Assembly: GCA_947625935.1 (NCBI GenBank)
Contig: CANQQE010000023.1
Span: 1 to 53,910, forward strand
Direction of reading: 5' to 3'
Length of the DNA stretch: 53,910 nucleotides
Source: an uncultured Muribaculaceae bacterium
GTDB taxonomy: Bacteria > Bacteroidota > Bacteroidia > Bacteroidales > Muribaculaceae
The notes under the pieces are model-generated. The model saw nothing but the letters and a program-made list of their open reading frames with translations. It made no database searches and was not told where the DNA came from. The translations under genes and the position numbers were made by a program. Below are positions 40,940 to 49,948 of this stretch, in pieces (position 1 is the first letter of the stretch; each line of letters begins with the position of its first letter).

Positions 40940-41955
40940 CCATTTTTGTGACCGGCGGCGCCGGATTTATCGGCTCTAATTTTATCTTTTTCATGCTGAA
41001 TAATCACCCGGAAGACCGGATCGTCTGCCTGGACAAGCTGACCTACGCGGGGAATCTCAGTACACTGAAAGATATTATGGACAGCCCGAACTTCCGCTTT
41101 GTAAAGCTCGATATCTGCGACCGGGAGGGCGTGTACAAGCTTTTTGAAGAAGAGAAGCCCGACGTGGTTGTCAATTTCGCGGCGGAGAGCCACGTCGACC
41201 GCAGCATCGAAAACCCGGAGGTGTTCCTTCAGACGAACATCCTCGGCACGCAGGTGCTGATGGACGCCTGCCGGAAGTACGGCATCCAAAGGTTTCATCA
41301 GGTGGGGACGGACGAGGTCTACGGCGATCTGCCCCTGGACCGGCCGGACCTGTTCTTCACAGAGACCACGCCGATCCACGCTTCCAGCCCATATAGCGCT
41401 TCGAAGGCAAGCGCCGACCTGCTCGTCCTTGCGTACCACCGCACGTTTGGCCTGCCGGTGACGGTTTCCCGCTGCTCGAATAACTACGGTCCGTACCAAT
41501 TCCCGGAAAAGCTGATCCCGCTGATGATTGCGAATGCGCTGAACGACAAGCCCCTTCCCGTCTACGGTAAGGGCGAAAACGTCCGTGACTGGCTCTACGT
41601 CGAGGATCACTGCAAGGCGATCGACTGCATTCTTCGCAAGGGCCGGGACGGCGAAGTGTATAATATCGGCGGGCACAATGAGATGAAGAACATTGATATC
41701 GTGAAGCTGATATGCAAAACGCTCGGCAAGCCCGAGAGCCTCATCACCTATGTCACCGATCGCAAGGGCCACGACATGCGCTACGCCATCGACCCGGCGA
41801 AGATCCACAGGGAACTGGGCTGGCTGCCCGAGACGAAATTCGCCGACGGCATCCAGAAGACGATCCAGTGGTACCTGGACCACAAGGCGTGGTGGGAGGA
41901 GATCATCTCCGGCGATTACCAGAATTATTATCAAAGAATGTATGGAGATAGGTGA
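40936..41955 (+). CDS. rmlB: dTDP-glucose 4,6-dehydratase
   Basis: Extended SDR of 339 residues making dTDP-4-keto-6-deoxyglucose, the branch point for the dideoxysugar enzymes upstream. Motifs: [59 protein letters not shown] (YxxxK), [20 protein letters not shown] and [15 protein letters not shown]. It starts in an ATGA overlap with rmlA and is the last gene of the polysaccharide locus, followed by a strong terminator. Confidence 0.96.
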   Translation: MTIFVTGGAGFIGSNFIFFMLNNHPEDRIVCLDKLTYAGNLSTLKDIMDSPNFRFVKLDICDREGVYKLFEEEKPDVVVNFAAESHVDRSIENPEVFLQTNILGTQVLMDACRKYGIQRFHQVGTDEVYGDLPLDRPDLFFTETTPIHASSPYSASKASADLLVLAYHRTFGLPVTVSRCSNNYGPYQFPEKLIPLMIANALNDKPLPVYGKGENVRDWLYVEDHCKAIDCILRKGRDGEVYNIGGHNEMKNIDIVKLICKTLGKPESLITYVTDRKGHDMRYAIDPAKIHRELGWLPETKFADGIQKTIQWYLDHKAWWEEIISGDYQNYYQRMYGDR

Positions 41956-42017
41956 TTTCCGTGGATAAAAACGAATGAGTCCGCTGTTCAAGATGGAATC
42001 ACTTTAGGCTGTATAAG

Positions 42018-42056
42018 CAAGGCCAGGGACCAAAAAGGTCCCTGGCCTTGGCGTTT
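42018..42056 (+). terminator. Terminator of the polysaccharide locus
   Basis: A perfect 14-bp stem, CAAGGCCAGGGACC (42018-42031) and its complement (42037-42050), with loop AAAAA is followed by GCGTTTTG. It may also serve the convergent gene at 42091-42489. Confidence 0.9.
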
Positions 42057-42090
42057 TGATTCACTGTTTTACTGAATCTGTCTCTGCTCC

Positions 42091-42489
42091 CTACAGGTCC
42101 GCTTTTGTCTTGGGGCGCATGGCGCCCAGCGTTCTGACGTGATATCCGGCGCCTCCGCGAAGCAAAAACGCCGCTTCCAAATTATCTGGATCCAGCGCTG
42201 CCAATTTTTCCCGAAGGCTGGCGGAAGGAATATCCAACTCGCCGCCCCGGGTCATGCACAGACCCTGGCGGATTTTCTTCTGCCCGCTGTTTACCAGGGT
42301 TTGCAGGAACCGCTCCTCCTCCGTGACGCGGTCAAAGGAAGGATTCAAGTCGTCTGCCAGGGCGGAAAATCCCAGGACAGAGCCCTGCGCGGTCTTGACA
42401 ACAACAGCCATCCGGGCCGCCGGGTCCGCCGTGAAAATGTTCCGGGCATGTTCCGCCAAAGCCAGATATTGTTCAGGAATAGTCATCAT
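42091..42489 (-). CDS. Hypothetical protein, 132 residues
   Basis: Soluble protein, family not recognised. It begins MMTIPEQYLALAEHARNIF and contains a central RMAVVVKTAQGSVLGFSALADD stretch. GAGGAGG on the minus strand precedes the paired ATG codons. It is convergent to the polysaccharide operon and GC-rich like the flanks. No membrane segment or signal peptide. Confidence 0.7.
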   Translation of the reverse strand: MMTIPEQYLALAEHARNIFTADPAARMAVVVKTAQGSVLGFSALADDLNPSFDRVTEEERFLQTLVNSGQKKIRQGLCMTRGGELDIPSASLREKLAALDPDNLEAAFLLRGGAGYHVRTLGAMRPKTKADL

Positions 42490-42570
42490 CGATTTTTTAC
42501 CTCCTCTGTGCTTTTTGTATATCCGGCCGCTAAATGCGCGCTGATTTCAAGCTTTGACCCAAATCCGAGG

Positions 42571-42978
42571 CTATACGGGGCTATCAGGATGGTTCCGTTC
42601 CCGGTTTAGAATGTAGACATGACCCGGCTCTATGAGATAGACGCCGTTTTCATCTACCCGGTACTCGTCGTAAATGACCAGGACGTATTCCCCCACTTTT
42701 AGATTCTGATCGTCGCCATAGTCCGTTACCGGGTCCAGGCTGACATGGCATTCGATGCCGTAGGCGCCCCATTGGCCCACAAAGTAGCGCCATTTGGTTC
42801 CGTCCGGCAAGGTTTCCTCCCGAATTTCTTTGATTTGCGTTTCCACACGGGGATAGTACGTCCATATTTCCTCTTCTCCGTCCGGGCGGGTCAAGAGGTA
42901 ACTCGTGAGCGCCAGCCCGGCCACGGCGATCAGGCCAATGACGCACCAGAAGATCTTCCAACTCCTTTTCATTTTCAT
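42571..42978 (-). CDS. Hypothetical membrane-anchored protein, 135 residues
   Basis: Begins MKMKRSWKIFWCVIGLIAV, with one N-terminal membrane segment (about residues 8-28), followed by a soluble domain (TLPDGTKWRYFVGQWGAYG, LKVGEYVLVIYDEYRVDENG). It is likely an anchored extracytoplasmic protein. The start at 42978 is chosen because AGGAGGAGG lies directly before it and a good promoter (43033-43061) precedes that; the open frame continues upstream across the promoter. Function unknown. Confidence 0.72.
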   Translation of the reverse strand: MKMKRSWKIFWCVIGLIAVAGLALTSYLLTRPDGEEEIWTYYPRVETQIKEIREETLPDGTKWRYFVGQWGAYGIECHVSLDPVTDYGDDQNLKVGEYVLVIYDEYRVDENGVYLIEPGHVYILNRERNHPDSPV

Positions 42979-43032
42979 TCCCTCCTCCTTTAAAATGGAA
43001 ATAAAATGTTTCCGATTCCGCTCCTCGCTGCC

Positions 43033-43061
43033 ATTATAGCACTCCATTTTTTGAAAATCAA
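43033..43061 (-). promoter_or_regulatory. Predicted promoter of the 42571-42978 gene
   Basis: Minus strand TTGATT (43056-43061) and TATAAT (43033-43038), 17 bp apart, with TGC before the -10. Confidence 0.7.
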
Positions 43062-43204
43062 GAAGTGTGGCACAGGTGGGAATTTCCTGGCGTAAGTGGG
43101 AAAAACAACAAAATGTAATTAAAAATACTCCGGCGTACAACGGGCGCGTTTCTCAAAATTACCATCGGCGGACATGAATAAAACATTCGCGGGGGACGCA
43201 AATA

Positions 43205-43234
43205 TTGACAAAGGAAGGCCGAAAGTAGTAAAAT
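43205..43234 (+). promoter_or_regulatory. Predicted promoter of the CHAP-like gene
   Basis: TTGACA (43205-43210) and TAAAAT (43229-43234) with 18-bp spacing, 54 bp ahead of the ATG. Divergent to the promoter at 43033-43061. Confidence 0.7.
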
Positions 43235-43288
43235 AGCCGCAATGCAGGTTCTATTTTACGACTATAAAAACGAAGGAGTGAATAAAAA

Positions 43289-43852
43289 ATGGGGAATCCT
43301 GTCAGCAAGGTGATCGCTGTTGCCATGGGGGAGATCGGCTATTTTGAAAAGGAGACTGACTGCGGCTTAGACAGCAAGAGCGCCAACGCGGGGGATGGGA
43401 ATTACACCAAGTACGCCCGGGATTTTGATACCAAGTACCCGAATTGGTACAACGGTAAGAAAAACGGCTATGCCTGGTGCGATATGTTCATCGATTGGTG
43501 CTTCCTGACCGCTTATGGCTATGAGGCGGCTCTGAAGCTGCTTTGCCAGCCGGAAAAAAGCAGGGGCGCGGGCTGTACATACTCCTACGGGTATTTCAAG
43601 GAGAAGGGGCAGGCCGGGAAGACGCCCAAGGTCGGCGCCCAGATTTTCTTTGGGTACGAGGAAAACAAGCTGACCCATACCGGGCTGGTCTATCGGGTGG
43701 ACGAGGAAAACGTGTATACCATTGAGGGAAACACCGCCGACCAGGTGGCCCAGCGGGTGTATTCCCGAGACGCGGAGCAGATCTGGGGCTACGGGTACCC
43801 CGCTTATGACGAGGAACCTTCCACCGCCGAGGCCGCGCAGGCGGTGATTTAA
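43289..43852 (+). CDS. CHAP-like amidase/endopeptidase domain protein
   Basis: Protein of 187 residues resembling a CHAP/NlpC-type peptidoglycan hydrolase catalytic domain. The presumed catalytic Cys lies in GYAWCDMFIDWCF (about residue 66), His in LTHTGLVYRVDEENVYTIEG (~131), with the acidic/polar third residue in EGNT. The N-terminus GEIGYFEKETD and NYTKYARDFD resemble phage and secreted lysin domains. There is no signal peptide and no cell-wall binding repeat, which is odd for an external hydrolase; it may be phage-derived or exported otherwise. It stands alone under its own promoter. Confidence 0.75.
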   Translation: MGNPVSKVIAVAMGEIGYFEKETDCGLDSKSANAGDGNYTKYARDFDTKYPNWYNGKKNGYAWCDMFIDWCFLTAYGYEAALKLLCQPEKSRGAGCTYSYGYFKEKGQAGKTPKVGAQIFFGYEENKLTHTGLVYRVDEENVYTIEGNTADQVAQRVYSRDAEQIWGYGYPAYDEEPSTAEAAQAVI

Positions 43853-43937
43853 AGCATTTGAAGGGATGAGCAGACGGGGAATGGGGTCCGGTTTTCGGTC
43901 CGCGCCGTTTTAAAGGGTCAAACAAAATAAAGACGCA

Positions 43938-43987
43938 AGCGCCGCCCCGGCGCGCCTTCCTTGTGGAGGATGCCCCGGGGCGGCGCT
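43938..43987 (+). terminator. Possible terminator after the CHAP-like gene
   Basis: AGCGCCGCCCCGG (43938-43950) pairs perfectly with CCGGGGCGGCGCT (43975-43987) across a 24-base loop; only a scattered T-rich stretch follows. The remainder of the 43853-44129 gap holds no recognisable gene. Confidence 0.5.
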
Positions 43988-44129
43988 GTGTTCGCTCTTT
44001 CCCCTCCCGGCTCCACGGCCCATAAAAAATGTCAAACGGTGTCGAAGCGCATAGAATGAAGGGAGGAACGGGAGCCCCGTTCCCCTTTGAAATCATTCGC
44101 TCAATGGAGTCAGAATAAGGAGGTAGCGT

Positions 44130-46721
44130 ATGAAATTTCGAAGCATGATGATGCTCGTGTTGTCCGTGGTGCTTCTTGGATCCGTGCGGGGCGCTTCTGC
44201 CGACGCTGACAGCCGGAGCGGACCCACTATGGATCAGGCGGAAGTCGCCGGGGAACAGGTGACCGGCTGCTTTGTCTTCCATTTGGAGCACTGCGCCGTC
44301 ATGGCGGTGGGGAAGACCGTCCTTCCCAGCGACTGGACCGTGGTCTCCGACGGAGCGGTCACCACCTTTACCACCCAGCATTTCACAGGCGATGGGGTGG
44401 GCGTCAGCTTCACGGTCACACCGGAGGAGGGCTGCCTGATCACCAGCGCGTACTATGAGAATCACGCTATTCCCGGCCTGCGGGGCGGGGTCGTTTCCCA
44501 AAACGGCAGCGTGGAATTCGCCTACACCATGCACGCCAACCAGAACGTGGACCACTATGTGACGGCCTACCGGCCCAAGCTGGCGGTCTCCATCCGGCAA
44601 AAGGAGCTAGAGGAAGCGGAGATCGGTCAGACCGTTACATTGGACCTGACCGTTACGCCGGATGACAGCGAGCAGCTGCAAGGCTTTAAGCGGGACCTGC
44701 AAGCGGTCACCGTGATCATCGGGGACACGCCTTACACCGTTCCCGTTCACGATCAGGACGGGGTCTGGATCGGCTCCTTTCCCTACACGGTCCGAGGGGC
44801 GGATGTGCGGGACGGCACGGTGACGGCTACGGTTTTCGCCGCCGTCAACTATTATGGCACGGTGAATGTGACCAATAACGGCGAAACCGCCGACAACGGC
44901 ACGTTTACCACCAGCGCCACCGTGAACAGCACCGATACCGTGGTATTTCCCGTGCGCGCTCCCGCTTTGGAGGTGACCAAGACCGTTGACAAACCGGCTC
45001 CGCAGCTTGGCGATACGGTTACTTACATGGTCACGGTCACAAACAGCGGACAAGTAGATCTTCACCAGGTGGCAGTGGAGGACCGGATGGAGGGGATCGA
45101 GCTCCCGGGCGGCCAGGATTGGGAGATCGGTGACCTTCCCGCCGGGGAATCCAGGGAACAGACCGCCTCCTTCACCGTGACGGAGGAGCTTATCCGGGCC
45201 TTTGGAGGCCAAACCCTGACGGGCATCGCCGCCGCCACCGGTTACAGCCTTTTCGGCGTCCAGGTCACCGCCTCGGATGCCGCCGCTGTGACCATCCCCG
45301 GTCCCGCCCCGGCACTGATGGTGACGAAAACCGCCGACCAAACCGGCGGCGCACAGCTATTCGACAAGATCACCTACACCGTCACGGTTTTCAACACCGG
45401 AAACGTGACGGTCATCGGCGTCACCGTGACCGACCCCCTGACCGGGCTGCGGGAAACCATCCCGTCCCTTTCGCCCGGCGAGAGCGGCGCTTTCACCACG
45501 GCCTATGTGGTGACGGCGGCGGATGTGCGCGTCGGCGCCATCGAGAACACCGCCTTTGCCGAGGGGATATCTGGCGGTGAAAAGATCACCGCCTCCGGGG
45601 CCGTGGTGACGGCTGCCGAAAAAATCCCCCTGACCGTCCGGATCACCGGGAACCGGGACGAGGCTGCGTATGACGGAGAGCTCCACGAAATCGGGGGCTT
45701 CACGGTGGAAACAGAGGACCGTCTGGCGCTGCCTCCCGGCCTGGAGGTGGTCCTTGCCCCCGGAAAAAGGGCCTACGCCGCCGGCACCGAAGCCGGCGTC
45801 TACCCCATGGGCCTGACGGCGGCGGATTTTTCCATGACCGGCGAAAACGCGGGGTGCTATGACGTGCAAATCTGGTACACCGATGGCTGCCTGGAGATCA
45901 AGGCCGCCGAGGAGAGCGCCTACACAGCCACGGTCCGGCAGGGTGGGCTCATTTACGGCGAACAGCCGGAGCCGGCGGCAGCGGTGGAAGGCCCCGGCGC
46001 GGAGGGGTACGGCCAGCCTGAGATCACCTACTATCGAGTAAGCGATGCCGGGGAGGAGCCCCTCTCCGAAAGGCCGAAGGACGCGGGGACGTACAGAGTG
46101 GAGGCGGTTTGGCCCGCCACGAAGAACCTGCCCCAGGCGCGGGCCAGCGCCGTCTTTGTGATCGCCCGGCGGACCCTTTCCCTGCGCGGAGAGGAGACTC
46201 GCCCTTATACCGGCAGCCCCGTAACCTTGGAGATCACCCAGCAGGACCTGCGAGAGGGCTCCCTTGTGTATGGCGACAGCCTGACGCTGAACGCTCGGAT
46301 CACCGGCATGGACCCTGGAATTTACACGGAGGTGGAGGGTTTGGAGAGCCTGCGGGTTTTGAATGGGGACAGGGATGTAAGCGGTAATTACACTGTCCGG
46401 GTCACCGGCAAGCTGACCGTTGCCGCCCCCGAAGCTCCGTCGGATCCGCCTGGATCAACCGGCGGGCCGGACGCTTCCACCGTTCCGGATGCCCCCCATG
46501 TGCCGGATATTCCCGATGTGCCGGACGTGGAGGAGGGGCCGCCCCTGACGGGCCTTCCCTTTACCGTGGAAAAGTGCTGCGTCCTGCACCTGCTGATTTT
46601 GCTGCCGGCCTTGGCGGCGGCGGTGTACGATGCCTACGACGATCACCGCTGTCAGAAGCTGGAACTAGAACTTCTTAAGAAGCTGCATGCGTGCCCGCCT
46701 GGCAGGAAAAAAGATTCTTAA
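44130..46721 (+). CDS. Secreted DUF11/MBG-domain surface protein
   Basis: Surface protein of 863 residues. Signal peptide MKFRSMMMLVLSVVLLGSVR with cleavage near residue 25. At least two DUF11-type repeats follow, from LEVTKTVDKPAPQLGDTV (~283) and LMVTKTADQTGGAQLFD (~395). The second half has MBG-like domains (LTVRITGNRDEAAYDGELHE, then YTATVRQGGLIYGEQPEP and TLSLRGEETRPYTGSPVTLE). A Pro/Asp/Val-rich stalk (PHVPDIPDVPDVEE) precedes a C-terminal membrane helix (LHLLILLPALAAAVYDAYD) and charged tail. No LPxTG is visible, so it is held by the helix. Likely adhesin or cell-surface structural protein; ligand unknown. AAGGAGG precedes the ATG. Confidence 0.85.
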   Translation: MKFRSMMMLVLSVVLLGSVRGASADADSRSGPTMDQAEVAGEQVTGCFVFHLEHCAVMAVGKTVLPSDWTVVSDGAVTTFTTQHFTGDGVGVSFTVTPEEGCLITSAYYENHAIPGLRGGVVSQNGSVEFAYTMHANQNVDHYVTAYRPKLAVSIRQKELEEAEIGQTVTLDLTVTPDDSEQLQGFKRDLQAVTVIIGDTPYTVPVHDQDGVWIGSFPYTVRGADVRDGTVTATVFAAVNYYGTVNVTNNGETADNGTFTTSATVNSTDTVVFPVRAPALEVTKTVDKPAPQLGDTVTYMVTVTNSGQVDLHQVAVEDRMEGIELPGGQDWEIGDLPAGESREQTASFTVTEELIRAFGGQTLTGIAAATGYSLFGVQVTASDAAAVTIPGPAPALMVTKTADQTGGAQLFDKITYTVTVFNTGNVTVIGVTVTDPLTGLRETIPSLSPGESGAFTTAYVVTAADVRVGAIENTAFAEGISGGEKITASGAVVTAAEKIPLTVRITGNRDEAAYDGELHEIGGFTVETEDRLALPPGLEVVLAPGKRAYAAGTEAGVYPMGLTAADFSMTGENAGCYDVQIWYTDGCLEIKAAEESAYTATVRQGGLIYGEQPEPAAAVEGPGAEGYGQPEITYYRVSDAGEEPLSERPKDAGTYRVEAVWPATKNLPQARASAVFVIARRTLSLRGEETRPYTGSPVTLEITQQDLREGSLVYGDSLTLNARITGMDPGIYTEVEGLESLRVLNGDRDVSGNYTVRVTGKLTVAAPEAPSDPPGSTGGPDASTVPDAPHVPDIPDVPDVEEGPPLTGLPFTVEKCCVLHLLILLPALAAAVYDAYDDHRCQKLELELLKKLHACPPGRKKDS

Positions 46722-46731
46722 AAATAGGCAA

Positions 46732-46758
46732 GGCCGCCGGGAAAACCGGCGGCCCTTT
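46732..46758. terminator. Bidirectional terminator between convergent genes
   Basis: GGCCGCCGG (46732-46740), loop GAAAA, CCGGCGGCC (46746-46754), then CTTTCC. It lies between the surface protein gene and the convergent VWA gene. Confidence 0.7.
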
Positions 46759-46783
46759 CCGTGGGATGGGAAACGTCTAAAAC

Positions 46784-48580
46784 TCAATCGGAATCCTCCA
46801 TCAGCGTCCGCAGATAGGTCCCCACAATGTGGGCGAAGCTGAGAATGCTGCGACTGTAAATAAATTCCTTGCCGTATATTTTTCTTTCAGCGGCCAGATC
46901 CTCCTCGCTGCCCACAAAGATCCCCAGCACCCCAATGCCTAAGCTCCGGGTCTTTCGCACCTCCTGCGCCGTGTCCCTGACGGCCTCCTCTCCCACATAG
47001 GCTGGGGGGCGGGAGCTGCCGGGACGCCGGACGCCCAGATTGTTGGGTCTGCCGTCGGACAGGAGGATCAGGATCTTCTTTTCCTCCGGGCGGGCAAGCA
47101 TTCCCTCCCGAATGGCCCGGATGGCCAGCGCGTCCCGGTTTTCCCCGAAGGCCCGGAACTGCAAAATGCTCCTGTTGGCTTCTATGGGGTCGTCATAGTC
47201 CCGGTACCGGTGGATCATGGTGTAATCCCAGTAGGAGCAGAAGCCGCAGACCCGGTGGGGGATGCCCGCCAGACTCAGGGCCTGGCTGACGATGTAGCCC
47301 TGGGCGGCGATCTGGGGCTGGCGCAGGGCCTGGGAGCTGCTGCTGTCCAGAAGGATGTCCACCAGGAAATCCGCCTGATCCCGCCGCTTTTCCCGGTCAA
47401 AGAGCTTGGGATCCCGGATCCTGCCCACCTTCCACAGCCGCCCGGGGACGATTTGCCCCTGTTCTGAGGGCACGGCGTCCTCGTCCATGCGTTGGATCTG
47501 GGCCTGTTTCAGCATGGCGGAGAGCAGCGTGACGCTCCGCTGGATGTTCTGCCCCTTCATCTGGAAGTACATCTCGTTTTTCATGCTCTGCATCTGGGTG
47601 CGCAGGTACTGGGTGTTTTTCAGCACGGGGTTTTGCAGCACCCCCTGGGTAAAGTGGAGGGAGCAGCCCCGATGGATGCCGGTGCACAGCCGCCGGTTTC
47701 GCTTCTCCCGCTCCGCCGGCGGCAGGTCGCTTTTCCCAAACTGCCGTTCTATGAAGGCGTAGACCTTCTCCGCCTCCGCCGGGTCCGGCGGCGCGACCTC
47801 TTCCTCCTGGCTGTCATTCGGGCGGACCGCTTCCCGGCGAGCGGGACGGACCTGGCCGGTTTTCAGCAGCTCCTCCCGGGCGGCGGACAGGTATTCTTCC
47901 AAAACCTGCTGGATCTGCCGGTCGGAAAGGGCCTGACTGCGGGAAAAGGCCACCAGCGCCTCCCCGGTCACCCGGCGCACCGCCTTGAGATCCCCGTGCA
48001 GGGCTTCAAAGGTTGGGTCCGCCAGGCTGTTATAGAGCCGGTCGATTGCGGCGATGATGGCCTCCGTATCCCGGGCGTCTGAAAGGCCGTCGATGATTTC
48101 CACCGCGGGCAGCAGCTCTTCCGGAATTTGTACCGGCTGGCCCAAAAAACGGAGGATCAGGCATTTTCGCAGCTGCTCCGGACGGCCTCGGAAGGAGCCT
48201 CCCTCCAGCAGCTCCCGGAAGGCCCGGGCCCGCATTTCCGCGACGCCCCGCCGCTCCCGGCTGGCCAGGGGATAGGCCGCCGCGTCTACGCACAGCTGGG
48301 TCAGGGTGGTGAGGGCCTGTTCATCAGCCCCCATCGCCCGCTTTTGCAGAGTGTAGAGAGCCAGGGCCCGGGGGTCAAAATGGCTGACGAAGGCCCCCTG
48401 CTTCACGGCGTCGTAGAGCGCCAACCCTGGACTGCGCAGAAAGGTTTCCGCGTCGGGCCGGACGTCCAGGGAGTAGTCTCCGCTGACGGTCCAGAACAGG
48501 TTGCGGAGCCGGTTTTCAATTTCCAGGCGGCGGCCTTCCAAGGCGGGTAAGTCTTCCGCCGCCTGGCCCCTACCCTCCAA
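46784..48580 (-). CDS. VWA-domain protein (CoxE/NorD-like)
   Basis: Protein of 598 residues from a TTG at 48580, whose TTTGGAGGGTAG context overlaps the stop of the upstream ATPase and has GGGAGG before it; an ATG at 48649 inside the ATPase gene would add 23 residues. The C-terminal von Willebrand A domain has the MIDAS-type motif DILLDSSSSQ, YIVSQALSLAGIPHRVCGF and ILLSDGRPNNLG. The N-terminal ~350 residues are helical and charged without a named domain. Such proteins work with MoxR ATPases in assembling or activating metalloenzymes or other complexes. Its client here is unknown. Confidence 0.87.
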   Translation of the reverse strand: MEGRGQAAEDLPALEGRRLEIENRLRNLFWTVSGDYSLDVRPDAETFLRSPGLALYDAVKQGAFVSHFDPRALALYTLQKRAMGADEQALTTLTQLCVDAAAYPLASRERRGVAEMRARAFRELLEGGSFRGRPEQLRKCLILRFLGQPVQIPEELLPAVEIIDGLSDARDTEAIIAAIDRLYNSLADPTFEALHGDLKAVRRVTGEALVAFSRSQALSDRQIQQVLEEYLSAAREELLKTGQVRPARREAVRPNDSQEEEVAPPDPAEAEKVYAFIERQFGKSDLPPAEREKRNRRLCTGIHRGCSLHFTQGVLQNPVLKNTQYLRTQMQSMKNEMYFQMKGQNIQRSVTLLSAMLKQAQIQRMDEDAVPSEQGQIVPGRLWKVGRIRDPKLFDREKRRDQADFLVDILLDSSSSQALRQPQIAAQGYIVSQALSLAGIPHRVCGFCSYWDYTMIHRYRDYDDPIEANRSILQFRAFGENRDALAIRAIREGMLARPEEKKILILLSDGRPNNLGVRRPGSSRPPAYVGEEAVRDTAQEVRKTRSLGIGVLGIFVGSEEDLAAERKIYGKEFIYSRSILSFAHIVGTYLRTLMEDSD

Positions 48581-49496
48581 AGACGTCCTCCCGGCTCCAG
48601 CCGGCGGGAATGCGGGTGTTGGCCGCGTCTTCCAAAATTTCCTTTTCAAAGCTGTCGAAGCTCTTGTTCAGTACCCCCATGCGGATGGCGAGACTGGGCC
48701 AGAGGCCGGAGCGGATGGCGCGGATCCCGCCGATCATGCCCCGCAGATCCAGCGCCTTGGTTGAGATTTCCCCATTTCCGGCTTTCCGCTGGAGGTCCAG
48801 AAACAGCCCGGAAAACTGCTCTAGCGCCGGATTCTTCATATCCGGGAAGTACCGCCGCAGCAGGTCCTCCAGGGTCTCTTTTTGGAGCGGAGGCATGTCC
48901 ACCACCAGGAACCGGGACACCAGGGCCTCGTTCAGCTCCCGGGTGCCGGCATAGCCCAGGTTCATGGTTGCCAGGAATCGGGCGGCGGGGTGCAGGGGAA
49001 TCCGCTGATAGCCGGGCACGTCGATCCGCCGCCGGTGGTCCAGGGCGGCGTGGAGGACGGAAACGGCGTCGTTTTTCGCCATGTTGATCTCGTCCAGCAC
49101 TCCGAAGCCCCCGGCCTGGGCACAGAGCGTCACCGGACCCTTCCGGAATTGCACCTGATTGTCCCGAAAGGTGTCGGTGCCGATGAGGGAAGCGCTGTCC
49201 GTATGGATGTGGCAGGAAATGTCGAAGGCCGGCCGGCCGAAGACCCAGGACAGGGTCTGGCACAGCACGTTCTTTCCCGTGGCCTTCCCGCCGCACAGCA
49301 GCAGATTTTCCCCCTGGAGCAGCCCCGCCATGGCCATTTCCAGGGTGTCCTTTCCCAGAAAGGGCATGGCGGGGACCTCCACCCGCCCGGCAAATTCCGG
49401 CTCCACCGGATACCGTTCCCGAAAGGCCGCCGCCTCCCGGATCAGCTCCTCCGAGACGCCCTGGCCGGTCAAATAGGCGTGAATATCTTGCTTCAT
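48570..49496 (-). CDS. MoxR-family AAA+ ATPase
   Basis: AAA+ ATPase of 308 residues. Walker A is LLCGGKATGKNVLC with Asn in place of the usual Thr/Ser after GK. Walker B is GVLDEINMAKNDAVSVLHAA, and the sensor region is FLATMNLGYAGTRELNEALVSRF. ATG 49496 is chosen because GAGGT lies upstream and the normal MoxR N-terminus follows (MKQDIHAYLTGQGVSEELI). It sits between a zinc-ribbon gene and the VWA gene in one operon, the usual MoxR-VWA chaperone pair acting in the cytoplasm. Confidence 0.9.
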   Translation of the reverse strand: MKQDIHAYLTGQGVSEELIREAAAFRERYPVEPEFAGRVEVPAMPFLGKDTLEMAMAGLLQGENLLLCGGKATGKNVLCQTLSWVFGRPAFDISCHIHTDSASLIGTDTFRDNQVQFRKGPVTLCAQAGGFGVLDEINMAKNDAVSVLHAALDHRRRIDVPGYQRIPLHPAARFLATMNLGYAGTRELNEALVSRFLVVDMPPLQKETLEDLLRRYFPDMKNPALEQFSGLFLDLQRKAGNGEISTKALDLRGMIGGIRAIRSGLWPSLAIRMGVLNKSFDSFEKEILEDAANTRIPAGWSREDVFGG

Positions 49497-49506
49497 AGCG
49501 CTTACC

Positions 49507-49779
49507 TCACCATTCGTCGGATTCCTGGAGCCGAAGCCGCTCCCGCCGCCAGGCCTCCCGGGCGGCGGCCATCTGCTCGTAAGCTTTTTCTCCCAGGCAC
49601 TCCCGGGCTTTGGGGCACCGCTGGGAGCAGTCCATGAGATCGCTGTAAACCGTCTCCCCGCAGTTGCCGCAGGGAACGGACAGATCGGTGGAGAGCAGCT
49701 CCACCGTCGCCCCACACCGGGGGCAGGCCTTTTCCAGAATTTGGGGGCCCTTTTTTCCCTGACAGCCTTCCAAAATCAT
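49507..49779 (-). CDS. Small zinc-ribbon protein
   Basis: Protein of 90 residues. Cysteines in CPRCGATVELL and VPCGNCGETVYSDL form a four-Cys zinc ribbon; three more follow in DCSQRCPKARECLG, which could bind a second metal. The rest is a charged helix (AAREAWRRERLRLQESDEW). Start at 49779 with AGAGGTG before it. First gene of the operon, ten bases ahead of the MoxR gene, so it may be an accessory of that system. Confidence 0.78.
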   Translation of the reverse strand: MILEGCQGKKGPQILEKACPRCGATVELLSTDLSVPCGNCGETVYSDLMDCSQRCPKARECLGEKAYEQMAAAREAWRRERLRLQESDEW

Positions 49780-49798
49780 TTCGTTCACCTCTTGCCCT

Positions 49799-49827
49799 AT
49801 TGTAGCAGAAAACCGGGACGGACTCAA
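49799..49827 (-). promoter_or_regulatory. Predicted promoter of the zinc ribbon-MoxR-VWA operon
   Basis: Minus strand TTGAGT (49822-49827) and TACAAT (49799-49804), 17 bp apart, with TGC before the -10. Confidence 0.68.
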
Positions 49828-49891
49828 GCCCCCATTTTCTTGTCTGAAAGCGGGAATGCTTGCACATTTGAGTATTTTATCTAAATCGGGC

Positions 49892-49920
49892 TTGCATATT
49901 CCGGGAAAATCCGTTATAAT
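49892..49920 (+). promoter_or_regulatory. Predicted promoter of tdk and the nucleoside operon
   Basis: TTGCAT (49892-49897) and TATAAT (49915-49920) with 17-bp spacing, 28 bp before the tdk start. Divergent from the promoter at 49799-49827. Confidence 0.72.
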
Positions 49921-49948
49921 GGTGAAAAATAAAAAGGGAGGACTCTCT

